From: Bradyrhizobium sp. sGM-13 | Lineage (GTDB): Bacteria > Pseudomonadota > Alphaproteobacteria > Rhizobiales > Xanthobacteraceae | Length of the DNA stretch: 64,000 nucleotides | Direction: 5' to 3' | Assembly: GCF_018398875.1 (NCBI RefSeq) | Contig: NZ_JAGWDK010000024.1 | Location: forward strand, 1-64,000 | In this document: positions 44,289 to 52,020 of the stretch, piece after piece | Position numbering within the stretch: position 1 is the first letter of the stretch | Layout of the letters: every line of letters begins with the position of its first letter | Notes under the pieces: model-generated | Told to the model about the DNA's origin: nothing | The model's input: the letters and a program-made list of their open reading frames with translations, nothing else | Databases searched by the model: none | Program-made: the position numbers and the translations under genes

Positions 44289-45603
44289 TGAAGACGCTTC
44301 CGTCTGATTTGACCTGCCAGGTCTGGATCGAATTGTTGTGGTAGACCGAGTTTGAGCCGCGCTGTGCGCGCAGTTGTGCAATTGTCGGCTGCACATAACC
44401 GTTCTCGTCAATAACGCGGGATGCGACCAGCGCGGGCCGGCCGTCCCAGCGCCAGGGCAGGGTGAATTTCGTCAGCGCCTTCGACAACACCGGCTCGTGC
44501 AGCCGCGCGGTCTGCCAGTTGACGCCGCCGTCCATGGAGACATCAACGCGCTTGACCTTGCCGTTGCCGGTCCAGGCCAGTCCCCGGATTTCATAGAGGC
44601 CGGGCCCATCGAGCGGCTTCTCGGGGCAGGGAAACGTGACGACCGATTTGGCGTCGATCAGCCAGGTGAAGCCGCGCGAGGTGCCGTCCGGCATCAGGTC
44701 GGTATATTTCGAGGTTTCCTCGCGGGTGTGCCATGGCTTTTCGCCGAGCTTGATCCGGCGCAGCCATTTGATGTTGACGTTGCCTTCCCAGCCCGGCACC
44801 ACCAGCCGCAGCGGGTAGCCCTGTTCGGGCCGCAGCGCCTCACCGTTTTGCGCATAGACCACGAGGCAATCGTCGAGGCATTTGTCGAGCGGCAGGCTGC
44901 GGTTCATATGCGCGCCGTCGGCGCCTTCGACCATCGCCCACTTCGCCTGCTTCTTGATGCCGACCTCCTCCAGCAGCGTCGACAGCTTGACCCCGGTCCA
45001 TTCCGCGCAACTGACCATGCCGTGGCTGAACTGCAGCGAGTTCATTTGCGCGGCGCGCCAGTTCATGCCGCCATTGGCCGGGCATTCGATGAAATGGATG
45101 CGCGACACGGATGGGAAGCGCATGATGTCCTTCATGGTGAGAAGCAGCGGGCGCTCGACCAGCCCGTGGATCATCAGCTTGTGCTGCGCCGGGTCGATAT
45201 CAGGGCGGCCGGCGTGATGGCGCTCGAAGAACAACCCGTTCGGCGTGATGATGCCGTGCAGGTCCTGCAGCGGAGAAAAGCTCACTGACGATTCCGCGCT
45301 CGCCGTCAACCAGGGCACGTTGCGGCGGATGACGGAAGCTTCGGTATCGGCCGGGCGGCCATAGGGCCGGTCGACCACGCCGGCGCCGATCGATTGCGAC
45401 CAGGGCGCGTCTGCGGGGGGAGATTCCTGCGCCGGGTCCGCTATGGCCTGTTTGCCGCCAACGGCAAGGCTGCCGGTCAGGGCTGCGCCGAGGCCAAGGA
45501 AGCGGCGGCGTCCCATCGGGATATCCGGGGCGGGGGGATCGGAGAGAACAGCCTTGCTGCGTAACGGGTCTGGCCGCACGTTTTCTTCCCCTTGCGGCCA
45601 CAT
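44272..45603 (-). CDS. soxC: SoxC, molybdenum sulfur dehydrogenase subunit
   Basis: A protein of about 443 residues with a Tat leader (MGRRRFLGLGAALTGSLAVG), a sulfite-oxidase-type molybdopterin domain with the Mo-ligating Cys in HFIECPANGG, and a C-terminal dimerisation domain (VDVSMDGGVNWQTA). With SoxD it oxidises SoxY-bound sulfane sulfur. Two starts are possible, TTG 45630 and ATG 45603; neither has a good ribosome site, and ATG is preferred. First gene of the Sox operon, divergent from the ArsR-type regulator. Confidence 0.93.
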   Translation of the reverse strand: MWPQGEENVRPDPLRSKAVLSDPPAPDIPMGRRRFLGLGAALTGSLAVGGKQAIADPAQESPPADAPWSQSIGAGVVDRPYGRPADTEASVIRRNVPWLTASAESSVSFSPLQDLHGIITPNGLFFERHHAGRPDIDPAQHKLMIHGLVERPLLLTMKDIMRFPSVSRIHFIECPANGGMNWRAAQMNSLQFSHGMVSCAEWTGVKLSTLLEEVGIKKQAKWAMVEGADGAHMNRSLPLDKCLDDCLVVYAQNGEALRPEQGYPLRLVVPGWEGNVNIKWLRRIKLGEKPWHTREETSKYTDLMPDGTSRGFTWLIDAKSVVTFPCPEKPLDGPGLYEIRGLAWTGNGKVKRVDVSMDGGVNWQTARLHEPVLSKALTKFTLPWRWDGRPALVASRVIDENGYVQPTIAQLRAQRGSNSVYHNNSIQTWQVKSDGSVFNVQLA

Positions 45604-45645
45604 CGCCGCATCATTTTTTGCTTTTTTCAACCGGTATCCACATTT

Positions 45646-45694
45646 ACTAATTTAGTCAATGCTAAAGAAAGGCCGGCGCACTAGTATGGTAGTG
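45646..45694. promoter_or_regulatory. Two candidate operators between soxC and the ArsR gene
   Basis: Two palindromes lie in the divergent gap: ACTAATTTAGT (45646-45656), perfect around a central T, and CACTA-N6-TAGTG (45679-45694). Both contain CTA/TAG half-sites. Spacing and place suit binding sites for the divergent ArsR-type repressor acting on both directions. Binding is inferred, not shown. Confidence 0.5.
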
Positions 45695-45735
45695 TGTGCT
45701 TCGCAGGCGCGGAAAATGATACTGGATTTGCAGTG

Positions 45736-46125
45736 ATGAGAGCAGCCGCCCCGGCAGCCCAAGAGACAGAGCAACCGACTACGCAACAGACCGCCTTCGC
45801 TCCCGGCGTCGACGACGCGGCGGCGCTGAAGAAGCTGGCAAAGCAGGCCGGTGACGCCGCGCAGCTCCTGAAAATGCTCGCCAATGAGAAGCGTCTGCTG
45901 ATCCTCTGCTTTCTCGCCGTGCGCGGAGAGATGACCGTGGGCGAGCTGGTCGCTGTCGTGAATCTCAGCCAATCCGCACTGTCGCAGCATCTGGCGAAAT
46001 TGCGCGCCGATGGGCTGGTGGAATTCCGGCGGACCTCGCAGACGCTGCATTATCGCGTTGCCGACCAGCGTACACTACGTCTGCTTGGGGTGTTGAAGGA
46101 GATATTCTGCGGCGATCTGAAGTGA
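45736..46125 (+). CDS. soxR: ArsR-family regulator of the Sox genes (SoxR/BigR/SqrR-like)
   Basis: A 129-residue winged-helix regulator. DNA-binding region: VGELVAVVNLSQSALSQHLAKLRADGLVEFRR. It has two cysteines, one in RLLILCFLAV and one in LKEIFCGDLK near the C terminus, spaced like the redox pair of BigR/SqrR-type persulfide sensors. ATG 45736 is used; an upstream GTG at 45694 overlaps a palindrome. Disulfide or tetrasulfide formation would release DNA in known homologues. It is unrelated to the MerR-type SoxR of the oxidative stress response. Confidence 0.85.
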   Translation: MRAAAPAAQETEQPTTQQTAFAPGVDDAAALKKLAKQAGDAAQLLKMLANEKRLLILCFLAVRGEMTVGELVAVVNLSQSALSQHLAKLRADGLVEFRRTSQTLHYRVADQRTLRLLGVLKEIFCGDLK

Positions 46126-46161
46126 TCGCTGTGCCACTGATTTTTTCGGGACCGAACTGCG

Positions 46162-46848
46162 ATGGCTGAGTATGTGGTGGAATTCGGCAAGGATGGCCGG
46201 CCGGTCGAGCCCGACGGCCGGCTCGACGCGGCGGCATTCCACCGCAACCACGAACCGATCTGGGCGGTGCTGCAGAAATTTCTCACCGGCAAATCCGGTG
46301 ACGCGCTGGAGGCCGGCAGCGGCACCGGCCAGCATGTAGTACATTTCGCAAGGCACACGCCCGACGTCATTTGGTGGCCGAGCGATCTCAATGAACGACA
46401 TCTGAAGAGCATCGAAGCGTGGCGCACGCATGCCGGTCTGCCGAACATTCGTTCGCCGCTGCGGGTCGATCTCGCCGATCCAGCCTGGTGCCCAGCGATG
46501 CATGACGGCAGCGGACCGGGCAAACTGCTCGCGGTGTTCTGCGCCAATGTGATCCACATCGCGCCCTGGCGCGTCGCCGAGGGCTTGTTCGCTGGCTCGG
46601 CGCGCTATCTCCGCGATGACGGACGGCTGTTTCTCTATGGCCCGTTCAAGCGCGACGGCAAGCACACCGCGATGAGCAACGCCGTGTTCGACACCAGCCT
46701 GCGCGAGCAGGACGCCGAATGGGGCGTGCGCGATATCGCCGACCTCGAGAAGCTCGCCGCAAGCGTTGGCCTCACGCTGGTCGAAACCGAGCTAATGCCC
46801 GCCAACAACATGATTCTGACGTTTCGGCGATTGCACGGGCCAGCGTAG
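46162..46848 (+). CDS. DUF938 SAM-dependent methyltransferase-like protein
   Basis: A 228-residue protein with a class I SAM-binding motif, ALEAGSGTGQHVVHFA (about 48-63), and family features HRNHEPIWAVL, FCANVIHIAPW and LYGPFKRDGKHT. It matches the DUF938 family. Substrate unknown. It lies 36 bases after the ArsR-type gene on the same strand, so it may be co-transcribed with it, and it is convergent with the next gene. Confidence 0.85.
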   Translation: MAEYVVEFGKDGRPVEPDGRLDAAAFHRNHEPIWAVLQKFLTGKSGDALEAGSGTGQHVVHFARHTPDVIWWPSDLNERHLKSIEAWRTHAGLPNIRSPLRVDLADPAWCPAMHDGSGPGKLLAVFCANVIHIAPWRVAEGLFAGSARYLRDDGRLFLYGPFKRDGKHTAMSNAVFDTSLREQDAEWGVRDIADLEKLAASVGLTLVETELMPANNMILTFRRLHGPA

Positions 46849-46862
46849 GCGCTTTCCGCACA

Positions 46863-47732
46863 TCATTGATAGGCGAGGCACCACCCAACTCCGCGAAGCC
46901 AGCAGCGCTCATCAGGAATGGATTGGTCGCGGTACAGTCGCGTGACTTTCTGCCAGCCGCCACGGGCGAAAGCTGCGGCGAGAGCTCGTTCGGACGCCTC
47001 GTCGCGGCTCCCGGCGCAGGGGAAGATCGCAACTGGCGAGATCCAGTTTGCAAGATAGTCCACAGCTCTTCGCTCAATTCGGAACACTGCGCCGGCACTC
47101 GCCATGCGCTCCGGCGCAGTACCGCCAAATCCCTGATCTGACGTTATCGGTATGATCAGGCGACCGCCATCGGCCAGGCTGTCGAGCCAGCGTGTGGCGG
47201 GCCGTGTGCAGCCGGCATTGACGTAGATGACGTCGGCGGCATCGAACGGCACCTGTGCGCCGTCGCCCTCGATCACGGCGACATTCGCGTAGGGCGCCAG
47301 GCTGGCTCTGGCGCGGGCCGCGAGGGCTCCATCATATTCGATGGCCGTAACCCGCCCTGACGGTCCAACCAGGTGCGCGAGGATGGCGGTGTAATAGCCT
47401 GTGCCCGTTCCGACATGCACCACGTGCTCGCCGATGGCGGGTGCGGCCTGGTGAATGAGATGGGCGTGCAACGACGGCTGCCCGTTGTTGACGCCCCGCT
47501 CGGGCACGAGCGCGACCAGATCGTCGGTATAGAGATAAAGGGGATCGGCGTCGGGTGTCGAAACGTAGTCGCGTAGCCAGCGCCGCACCAGCCAGGGACC
47601 GGGCCCAAGAAAGTCCTCGCGGGGAATAGTCGCAAACGCCTGAGCCAGCCGCGCATCGACAACGCTTGCAGCAGCAAGGACCTGCTTGGCGTAGGCCGCA
47701 CGAACGATGCGGAGTTCGGCTTGCGCGTTCAT
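46863..47732 (-). CDS. Protein-L-isoaspartate methyltransferase-like protein
   Basis: A 289-residue SAM methyltransferase. Motif I is VVHVGTGTGYYTAILA (about 104-119), with acidic residue in TAIEYD. The N-terminal region IPREDFLGPGPW resembles PCMT proteins, but where true PCMTs have a GxTISQP substrate loop this has NNGQPSLHA, so isoaspartate repair is uncertain. An extra C-terminal segment of about 60 residues follows the fold. Divergent from the HicB-type gene across a 28-bp palindrome. Confidence 0.75.
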   Translation of the reverse strand: MNAQAELRIVRAAYAKQVLAAASVVDARLAQAFATIPREDFLGPGPWLVRRWLRDYVSTPDADPLYLYTDDLVALVPERGVNNGQPSLHAHLIHQAAPAIGEHVVHVGTGTGYYTAILAHLVGPSGRVTAIEYDGALAARARASLAPYANVAVIEGDGAQVPFDAADVIYVNAGCTRPATRWLDSLADGGRLIIPITSDQGFGGTAPERMASAGAVFRIERRAVDYLANWISPVAIFPCAGSRDEASERALAAAFARGGWQKVTRLYRDQSIPDERCWLRGVGWCLAYQ

Positions 47733-47772
47733 TTTTGCCCCTCCTCCTGGATCATGTTAGCGTTAATGTGTG

Positions 47773-47800
47773 ATTTGACACACCATTTTGTGTGTTAAAT
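47773..47800. promoter_or_regulatory. 28-bp palindrome, candidate HicB operator
   Basis: ATTTG-ACACAC-CATTTT-GTGTGT-TAAAT reads as an inverted repeat with one mismatch outside a 6-base centre. It lies in the 94-base gap between the divergent PCMT-like and HicB-type genes, 26 bases before the HicB start. A ribbon-helix-helix dimer would bind such a site; autoregulation is inferred. Confidence 0.6.
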
Positions 47801-47826
47801 AGCACAACAATCATGGGGAGGCCAGG

Positions 47827-48321
47827 GTGAAGAAGCGGCTCTATCCTGCAGTGCTGGAACGCGGTCCGCGCGGTGCGCTCGGCGCGTGGTTTCCCGATTT
47901 TCCGGGTTGCGTCGCTGGCGGGCGATCGCAAGAAGCGGCGATCGAGAAAGCGGAGGCCGCGCTGGCGCGCGCGGTGGACGAAATGGCGGAGCAGGGCAGG
48001 TCGCTACCGGAGCCAACGCCGATCGAACAGATCGCGCTGCCGAGGAGTGCCGACGTCGTCGCCTACTTCATTGTCGGGGTCGACCCGCCCGATCCGTCCG
48101 AACGCGTGAATGTCTATCTGCCGAAGAGCCTGATCACGCGGATCGACAAGCGCGCCACGGAGCTTGGCATGAGTCGTTCCAGCTTCTTCGGCTTCGCTGC
48201 CACGATTGCACTCGATTGGAGTCCAACCTTTCCGCATGCTGGCCTTGGGGATCCTCGCTCGAAGGTCCACAAGACGGGCGCGGTGCAAGCTGGGAAACGA
48301 GCAGGTAAGAAGCGGTCCTGA
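47827..48321 (+). CDS. HicB-family protein without a HicA partner
   Basis: A 164-residue protein. The N-terminal HicB fold has YPAVLERGPRGALGAWFPDF, PGCVAGG and the helix AIEKAEAALARAVDEMAEQG. The C-terminal ribbon-helix-helix DNA-binding part is VNVYLPKSLITRIDKRATEL with GMSRSSFF. No short HicA toxin gene lies on either side, so this is a lone HicB, possibly a plain regulator. GGGGAGG lies 6-8 bases before the start. Confidence 0.8.
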   Translation: MKKRLYPAVLERGPRGALGAWFPDFPGCVAGGRSQEAAIEKAEAALARAVDEMAEQGRSLPEPTPIEQIALPRSADVVAYFIVGVDPPDPSERVNVYLPKSLITRIDKRATELGMSRSSFFGFAATIALDWSPTFPHAGLGDPRSKVHKTGAVQAGKRAGKKRS

Positions 48322-48456
48322 TCCGACAGTTGCTTGCGTCCCTCGCATAGCGCGCGCCCGTTTGCGTCGGTTGTTCGCGCCGCTCTGCGTCTCCATAGTG
48401 CCGCGGAATCAATCAATGAGGCTCCCGGCCCCGGGGCCTGCCGGGCGGGAATGCCG

Positions 48457-49701
48457 ATGCTGGATACGACAGCCACCGAAGAGATATCAAACGACGCCCG
48501 CGCGCGCGCCAACGTGCTGCGGCTCGCCGCGGCGCAGGCGCTGACCGGCGCCAATTCGGCCGTGATTTTCGCCACCGGCTCGATCGTCGGTGCGACGCTG
48601 GCGCCGACCATCTCGCTCGCCACCGTGCCGCTGTCGATGTACGTGCTGGGGCTCGCCGCCGGCACGCTGCCGACGGGCGCGATCTCGCGCGCCTATGGCC
48701 GCCGTGTCGCGTTCATCATTGGTACCTTCTGCGGAATCCTCACCGGTGCGCTTGCCGCCGCCGCCGTTCTCTACGCCTCGTTCTGGCTGTTCTGCTTCGC
48801 GACTTTCCTCGGCGGCCTCTACGGCGCAGTCGCGCAGTCCTATCGTTTTGCCGCCGCTGACGGCGCCAGCACAGCGTTCCGGCCGAAAGCCGTGTCCTGG
48901 GTGATGGCCGGCGGCGTGTTCGCCGGCGTGCTCGGTCCGCAGCTCGTGCAGTGGACCATGGATATCTGGCCGCCTTATCTGTTTGCGTTCAGCTTTGTGG
49001 TGCAGGCGTTCGTCGCGCTGGTGGCGACGGCGGTGCTGTGGGGCGTCGACGCGCCGAAGCCGGCACCGTCGGACATGCACGGCGGGCGGCCGCTGTTCGA
49101 GATTGCACGGCAACCGCGCTTCATTGCCGCGGCGCTGTGCGGCGTGATTGCTTATCCCATGATGAATCTCGTCATGACTTCTGCACCGCTCGCCATGAAG
49201 ATGTGCGGGCTCACGGTGAGCGATTCCAATTTCGGCATCCAGTGGCACATCGTGGCGATGTACGGCCCGAGCTTCTTCACCGGCACGTTGATCGCCCGCT
49301 TCGGCGCACCGACAATCGTGGCACTTGGCCTGATCCTGGAAGCCGTCGCTGCCGCGATCGGCCTTTCCGGCATCACCGCGCTGCATTTCTGGGTGGCGCT
49401 GATCGTGCTCGGCGTCGGCTGGAATTTTGCCTTTATCGGCGCCTCGGCGTTGGTGCTGGAGACGCATCGGCCGCAGGAGCGCAACAAGGTGCAGGCGTTC
49501 AACGATTTCCTGATCTTCGGGATGATGGCGCTGGGGTCGTTCTCGTCCGGCCAGTTGCTGGCGCATTACGGCTGGTCGATGGTAAACATGGTGGTGTTCC
49601 CGCCGGTGCTGCTCGGCCTTGCAGTGCTGTCATTTGCGTCATTTGCCAAGCGTCGCGCGAAGCTGCAGGCGGTCGATGAGATTCCAGGTCCGAGCGTCTA
49701 A
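48457..49701 (+). CDS. MFS transporter (YajR/UMF-like set)
   Basis: A transporter of about 414 residues with 12 predicted helices. Motif A region ISRAYGRRVAFIIG lies at about 75-88. The N-terminal half has GANSAVIFATGSIVGATLAP and the second half FNDFLIFGMMALGSFSSGQL. ATG 48451 and 48457 are both possible; GGGCGGGA is better spaced for 48457. The long in-frame extension from 48334 is not membrane-like. It is followed after 14 bases by a SnoaL-like gene. Substrate unknown. Confidence 0.85.
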   Translation: MLDTTATEEISNDARARANVLRLAAAQALTGANSAVIFATGSIVGATLAPTISLATVPLSMYVLGLAAGTLPTGAISRAYGRRVAFIIGTFCGILTGALAAAAVLYASFWLFCFATFLGGLYGAVAQSYRFAAADGASTAFRPKAVSWVMAGGVFAGVLGPQLVQWTMDIWPPYLFAFSFVVQAFVALVATAVLWGVDAPKPAPSDMHGGRPLFEIARQPRFIAAALCGVIAYPMMNLVMTSAPLAMKMCGLTVSDSNFGIQWHIVAMYGPSFFTGTLIARFGAPTIVALGLILEAVAAAIGLSGITALHFWVALIVLGVGWNFAFIGASALVLETHRPQERNKVQAFNDFLIFGMMALGSFSSGQLLAHYGWSMVNMVVFPPVLLGLAVLSFASFAKRRAKLQAVDEIPGPSV

Positions 49702-49715
49702 TTACCGGAGGTCCC

Positions 49716-50075
49716 ATGCCGTCGCGCGCCCGTCTCGACGAATTCATCGCCGCGGTCGTCTCCGGCGATCATGCCGGCGCGATCGAGCGCTTCTACACCG
49801 AGGACGCCAGTATGCAGGAGAACGCCGCTCCGCCACGGGTCGGCCGCGACGTGCTGGTGGCGCATGAGCGCGCGGTGTTGGAACGGGTCAAAAGCGTGAC
49901 CTCGACCTGCGTGACCTCTGTCGTCGAGGGCGACCATGTCGCGATTCACTGGATTTTCGACTTTGTCTTTCATTCAGGCAAGACCGGGCGGTTCGACGAA
50001 GTCGCCTTGCAGGAATGGCGCGGCGACAAGGTTTGGCGCGAGCGGTTCTTCTACGATCCGTCGAAACCGGCCTAG
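49716..50075 (+). CDS. SnoaL/NTF2-like small protein
   Basis: A 119-residue protein with the NTF2-like fold pattern: RLDEFIAAVVSGDHAGAIERFYTEDASM, then alternating beta strands (VAIHWIFDFVF, ALQEWRGDKVWRERFFYDP). Members include ketosteroid isomerase and polyketide cyclases. The ribosome site GGAGG lies 4 bases before the ATG. Probably co-transcribed with the MFS gene 14 bases upstream. No catalytic assignment can be made. Confidence 0.8.
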   Translation: MPSRARLDEFIAAVVSGDHAGAIERFYTEDASMQENAAPPRVGRDVLVAHERAVLERVKSVTSTCVTSVVEGDHVAIHWIFDFVFHSGKTGRFDEVALQEWRGDKVWRERFFYDPSKPA

Positions 50076-50140
50076 CTGCCATCTGCTGACATTTCGGCCG
50101 GCGCCGAAGCAATTGCCCAGCGAGTCTGCTAACCTTCTCC

Positions 50141-50226
50141 GTCATGGCCGGGCTTGTCCCGGCCATCCACGTCTTTGACAGATCATGGAACGACGTGGAT
50201 GCCCGGAACAAGCCGGGGCATGACGA
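50141..50226. repeat. Palindromic intergenic repeat (family C)
   Basis: GTCATGGCCGGGCTTGTCCC and the downstream complement around CCGGAACAAGCCGGGGCATG form a long imperfect inverted repeat with an inner CACGTC/GACGTG pair. It is a pattern common in bradyrhizobial genomes. It lies between two genes on the same strand. Confidence 0.75.
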
Positions 50227-50256
50227 TGTGAGAAATAGCAAGAGAAGCAAACGACG

Positions 50257-51489
50257 TTGGACGCTCGCAACTACGCCACCATCGACGAGACCTCGATCCG
50301 CTACGACGGCTGGCGCATCGTCGTCGTGTGCTTCCTGCTGGCAACCTTCGGCTGGGGGCTCGGCTTCTACGGCCAGAGCGTCTATGTCGCCGAGTTGCAG
50401 CGGCTGCACGGCTGGCCGGCTTCGCTGATTTCGTCCGGCACCACGTTCTTCTATCTGTTCGGCGCAGCGCTGGTCGCCTTCGTCAGCGAAGCCATCAAGG
50501 CGTTCGGTCCGCGCAATTGCCTGATCGCAGGCACGTTGGCGATGGCCGCGGCGGCCGTCTCGATCGGTCAGGTGCGCGAGCCTTGGCAGCTTTACCTTGC
50601 GAACGCCGTGCTGGCGTTCGGCTGGGCCGGCACCAGCCTTGGCATCATCACCAACACGCTGGGGCTGTGGTTCGACAACAAGCGCGGCATGGCGATCAGC
50701 CTGGCGCTGAATGGCGCAAGCTTTGGCGGCATCGTCGGCGTGCCGCTGCTGGTGACCGCGATCGGCTATTTCGGCTTCTCTGGCGCGATGATGGCGTCGG
50801 CCGTCGTAATGGTTGCGTTGATGGTGCCGGTGATCCTGCTGCTGGTCGGACGGCCGCCGCTTCACCTGAGTACGGGCGGGCTCGAGACTGCCGACGCGCC
50901 GTCGCCGACGCAAATTCGCGCGCGCGCCTTTCGCGACATCGGTTTTCTCTCGGTGTCGTCGGCGTTCGCACTGGTGCTGTTCGCGCAGGTCGGCTTCATC
51001 GTTCACCTGATCGCATTTCTGGATTCGGTGATCGGGCGCGAGCGCGCCGCGATTGCGGTAGCGCTATTGACGGCAATGGCGGTGGTCGGTCGTGTGCTGT
51101 TTTCTTTCGTGATCGACCGGATGAACCAGCGGCTGGCGTCCTCGCTGTCGTTTGTCAGCCAGGCGGTGGCGCTGCTCATTGTCGTCAATGTGCATAACGA
51201 ATACGTGCTGATCGCAGCCTGCGCGCTGTTCGGCTTCTCCGTCGGCAACCTCATCACATTGCCGGCGCTGATCGTGCAGCGCGAATTCGATCCGCGTTCG
51301 TTCGGCGTGCTGGTCAGTTTGATCACGGCGATCAACCAGATCACGTATGCGTTCGGTCCCGGCGTGGTTGGCCTGTTGCGCGATCTGTCCGGCAGTTACG
51401 CGCTGCCGTTCTACGGGTGCATCGGAGTCGAGCTGACGGCGGCGGTGCTGATCATGATCCGCGGGCGCGGCCCTGCTCGCGTCCAGTAG
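50257..51489 (+). CDS. MFS transporter (oxalate/formate antiporter-like)
   Basis: A 410-residue transporter starting at a TTG codon (50257). The membrane part begins WRIVVVCFLLATFGWGLGFY, and helix 4-5 has GWAGTSLGIITNTLGLWFDN followed by KRGMAISLALNG, typical of the MCT/OFA group that moves organic acids. AGAGAAG upstream is the only ribosome site. Its last 38 bases overlap the convergent MerR gene. Confidence 0.83.
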   Translation: MDARNYATIDETSIRYDGWRIVVVCFLLATFGWGLGFYGQSVYVAELQRLHGWPASLISSGTTFFYLFGAALVAFVSEAIKAFGPRNCLIAGTLAMAAAAVSIGQVREPWQLYLANAVLAFGWAGTSLGIITNTLGLWFDNKRGMAISLALNGASFGGIVGVPLLVTAIGYFGFSGAMMASAVVMVALMVPVILLLVGRPPLHLSTGGLETADAPSPTQIRARAFRDIGFLSVSSAFALVLFAQVGFIVHLIAFLDSVIGRERAAIAVALLTAMAVVGRVLFSFVIDRMNQRLASSLSFVSQAVALLIVVNVHNEYVLIAACALFGFSVGNLITLPALIVQREFDPRSFGVLVSLITAINQITYAFGPGVVGLLRDLSGSYALPFYGCIGVELTAAVLIMIRGRGPARVQ

Positions 51490-51928
51490 CGGCGAACGAT
51501 TTGCGCGGCGGCCGCCGCGTCTTCCTTTCGCCAATAGCGCCTGACGCCGCGGCCCGCAGCAGGCGGCGGAAGGTGGGGCACTCCATGTGGCTCGGGGCGG
51601 GGCAGGCGGCGGCGTGGCGCAGGCCGTCGTGCATGGCGTTGAGTTTGCGGATCGTCCGCTCCAGCTCCTCGGCCTTGGCCGCCAGCATGCGCCGGTCGAT
51701 GCGCGGCCGGCCGTCGGGTGCGAACATCCTGGCGATCTCATCGAGCGAGAAGCCGGCGGCGCGTCCGAGCGCGATCAGCGCCAGCCGGTCCAACACGGCC
51801 GGATCGAACAGCCGGCGAAGGCCGCGCCTTCCATGAGAGGCGATCAACCCCTTCTCCTCATAGAAGCGCAGGGTCGAGGCGCGAACGCCCGACAATCGAG
51901 CCGCCTCTGCGATATCGATGTCTCTCAT
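51452..51928 (-). CDS. MerR-family transcriptional regulator
   Basis: A 158-residue regulator with an N-terminal winged helix (IAEAARLSGVRASTLRFYEEKGLI), a RRLFDPAVLDRLALIALGRAAGFSLDEIA segment, a dimerisation helix and a C-terminal CPAPSHMECPTF motif with two cysteines and a histidine that could bind a metal. It lacks the four-cysteine cluster of redox SoxR. It diverges from the methyltransferase gene, whose promoter has the stretched 19-bp spacer that MerR proteins act on. Confidence 0.88.
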   Translation of the reverse strand: MRDIDIAEAARLSGVRASTLRFYEEKGLIASHGRRGLRRLFDPAVLDRLALIALGRAAGFSLDEIARMFAPDGRPRIDRRMLAAKAEELERTIRKLNAMHDGLRHAAACPAPSHMECPTFRRLLRAAASGAIGERKTRRPPRKSFAATGREQGRARGS

Positions 51929-51931
51929 GCC

Positions 51932-51962
51932 TTGACCTCAAGTTGACTTGAACTGGCAGAGT
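51932..51962 (+). promoter_or_regulatory. MerR-type promoter/operator for the methyltransferase unit
   Basis: TTGACC (51932-51937) and CAGAGT (51957-51962) are 19 bases apart, longer than the usual 17 and typical of MerR-controlled promoters. The spacer holds the perfect palindrome TCAAGTTGACTTGA (51938-51951), close to the known E. coli SoxR site CCTCAAGTTAACTTGAGG. It directs transcription toward the gene at 52021. Confidence 0.7.
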
Positions 51963-52020
51963 GCAGCCATCCGCGCCCACTTGGCAAGGCAGGAAACAGC
52001 TCTAGCAAAAGGAAGAGATC

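Noticed and set aside
48334..48456. Upstream extension of the MFS gene at 48.4 kb
   Set aside because: The extra residues are Arg/Ala-rich, not conserved-looking, and the better-spaced ribosome site serves the later ATG.
51452..51928. Redox-sensing SoxR of the [2Fe-2S] type
   Set aside because: Operator resembles the SoxR site, but the protein lacks the four-cysteine cluster motif.
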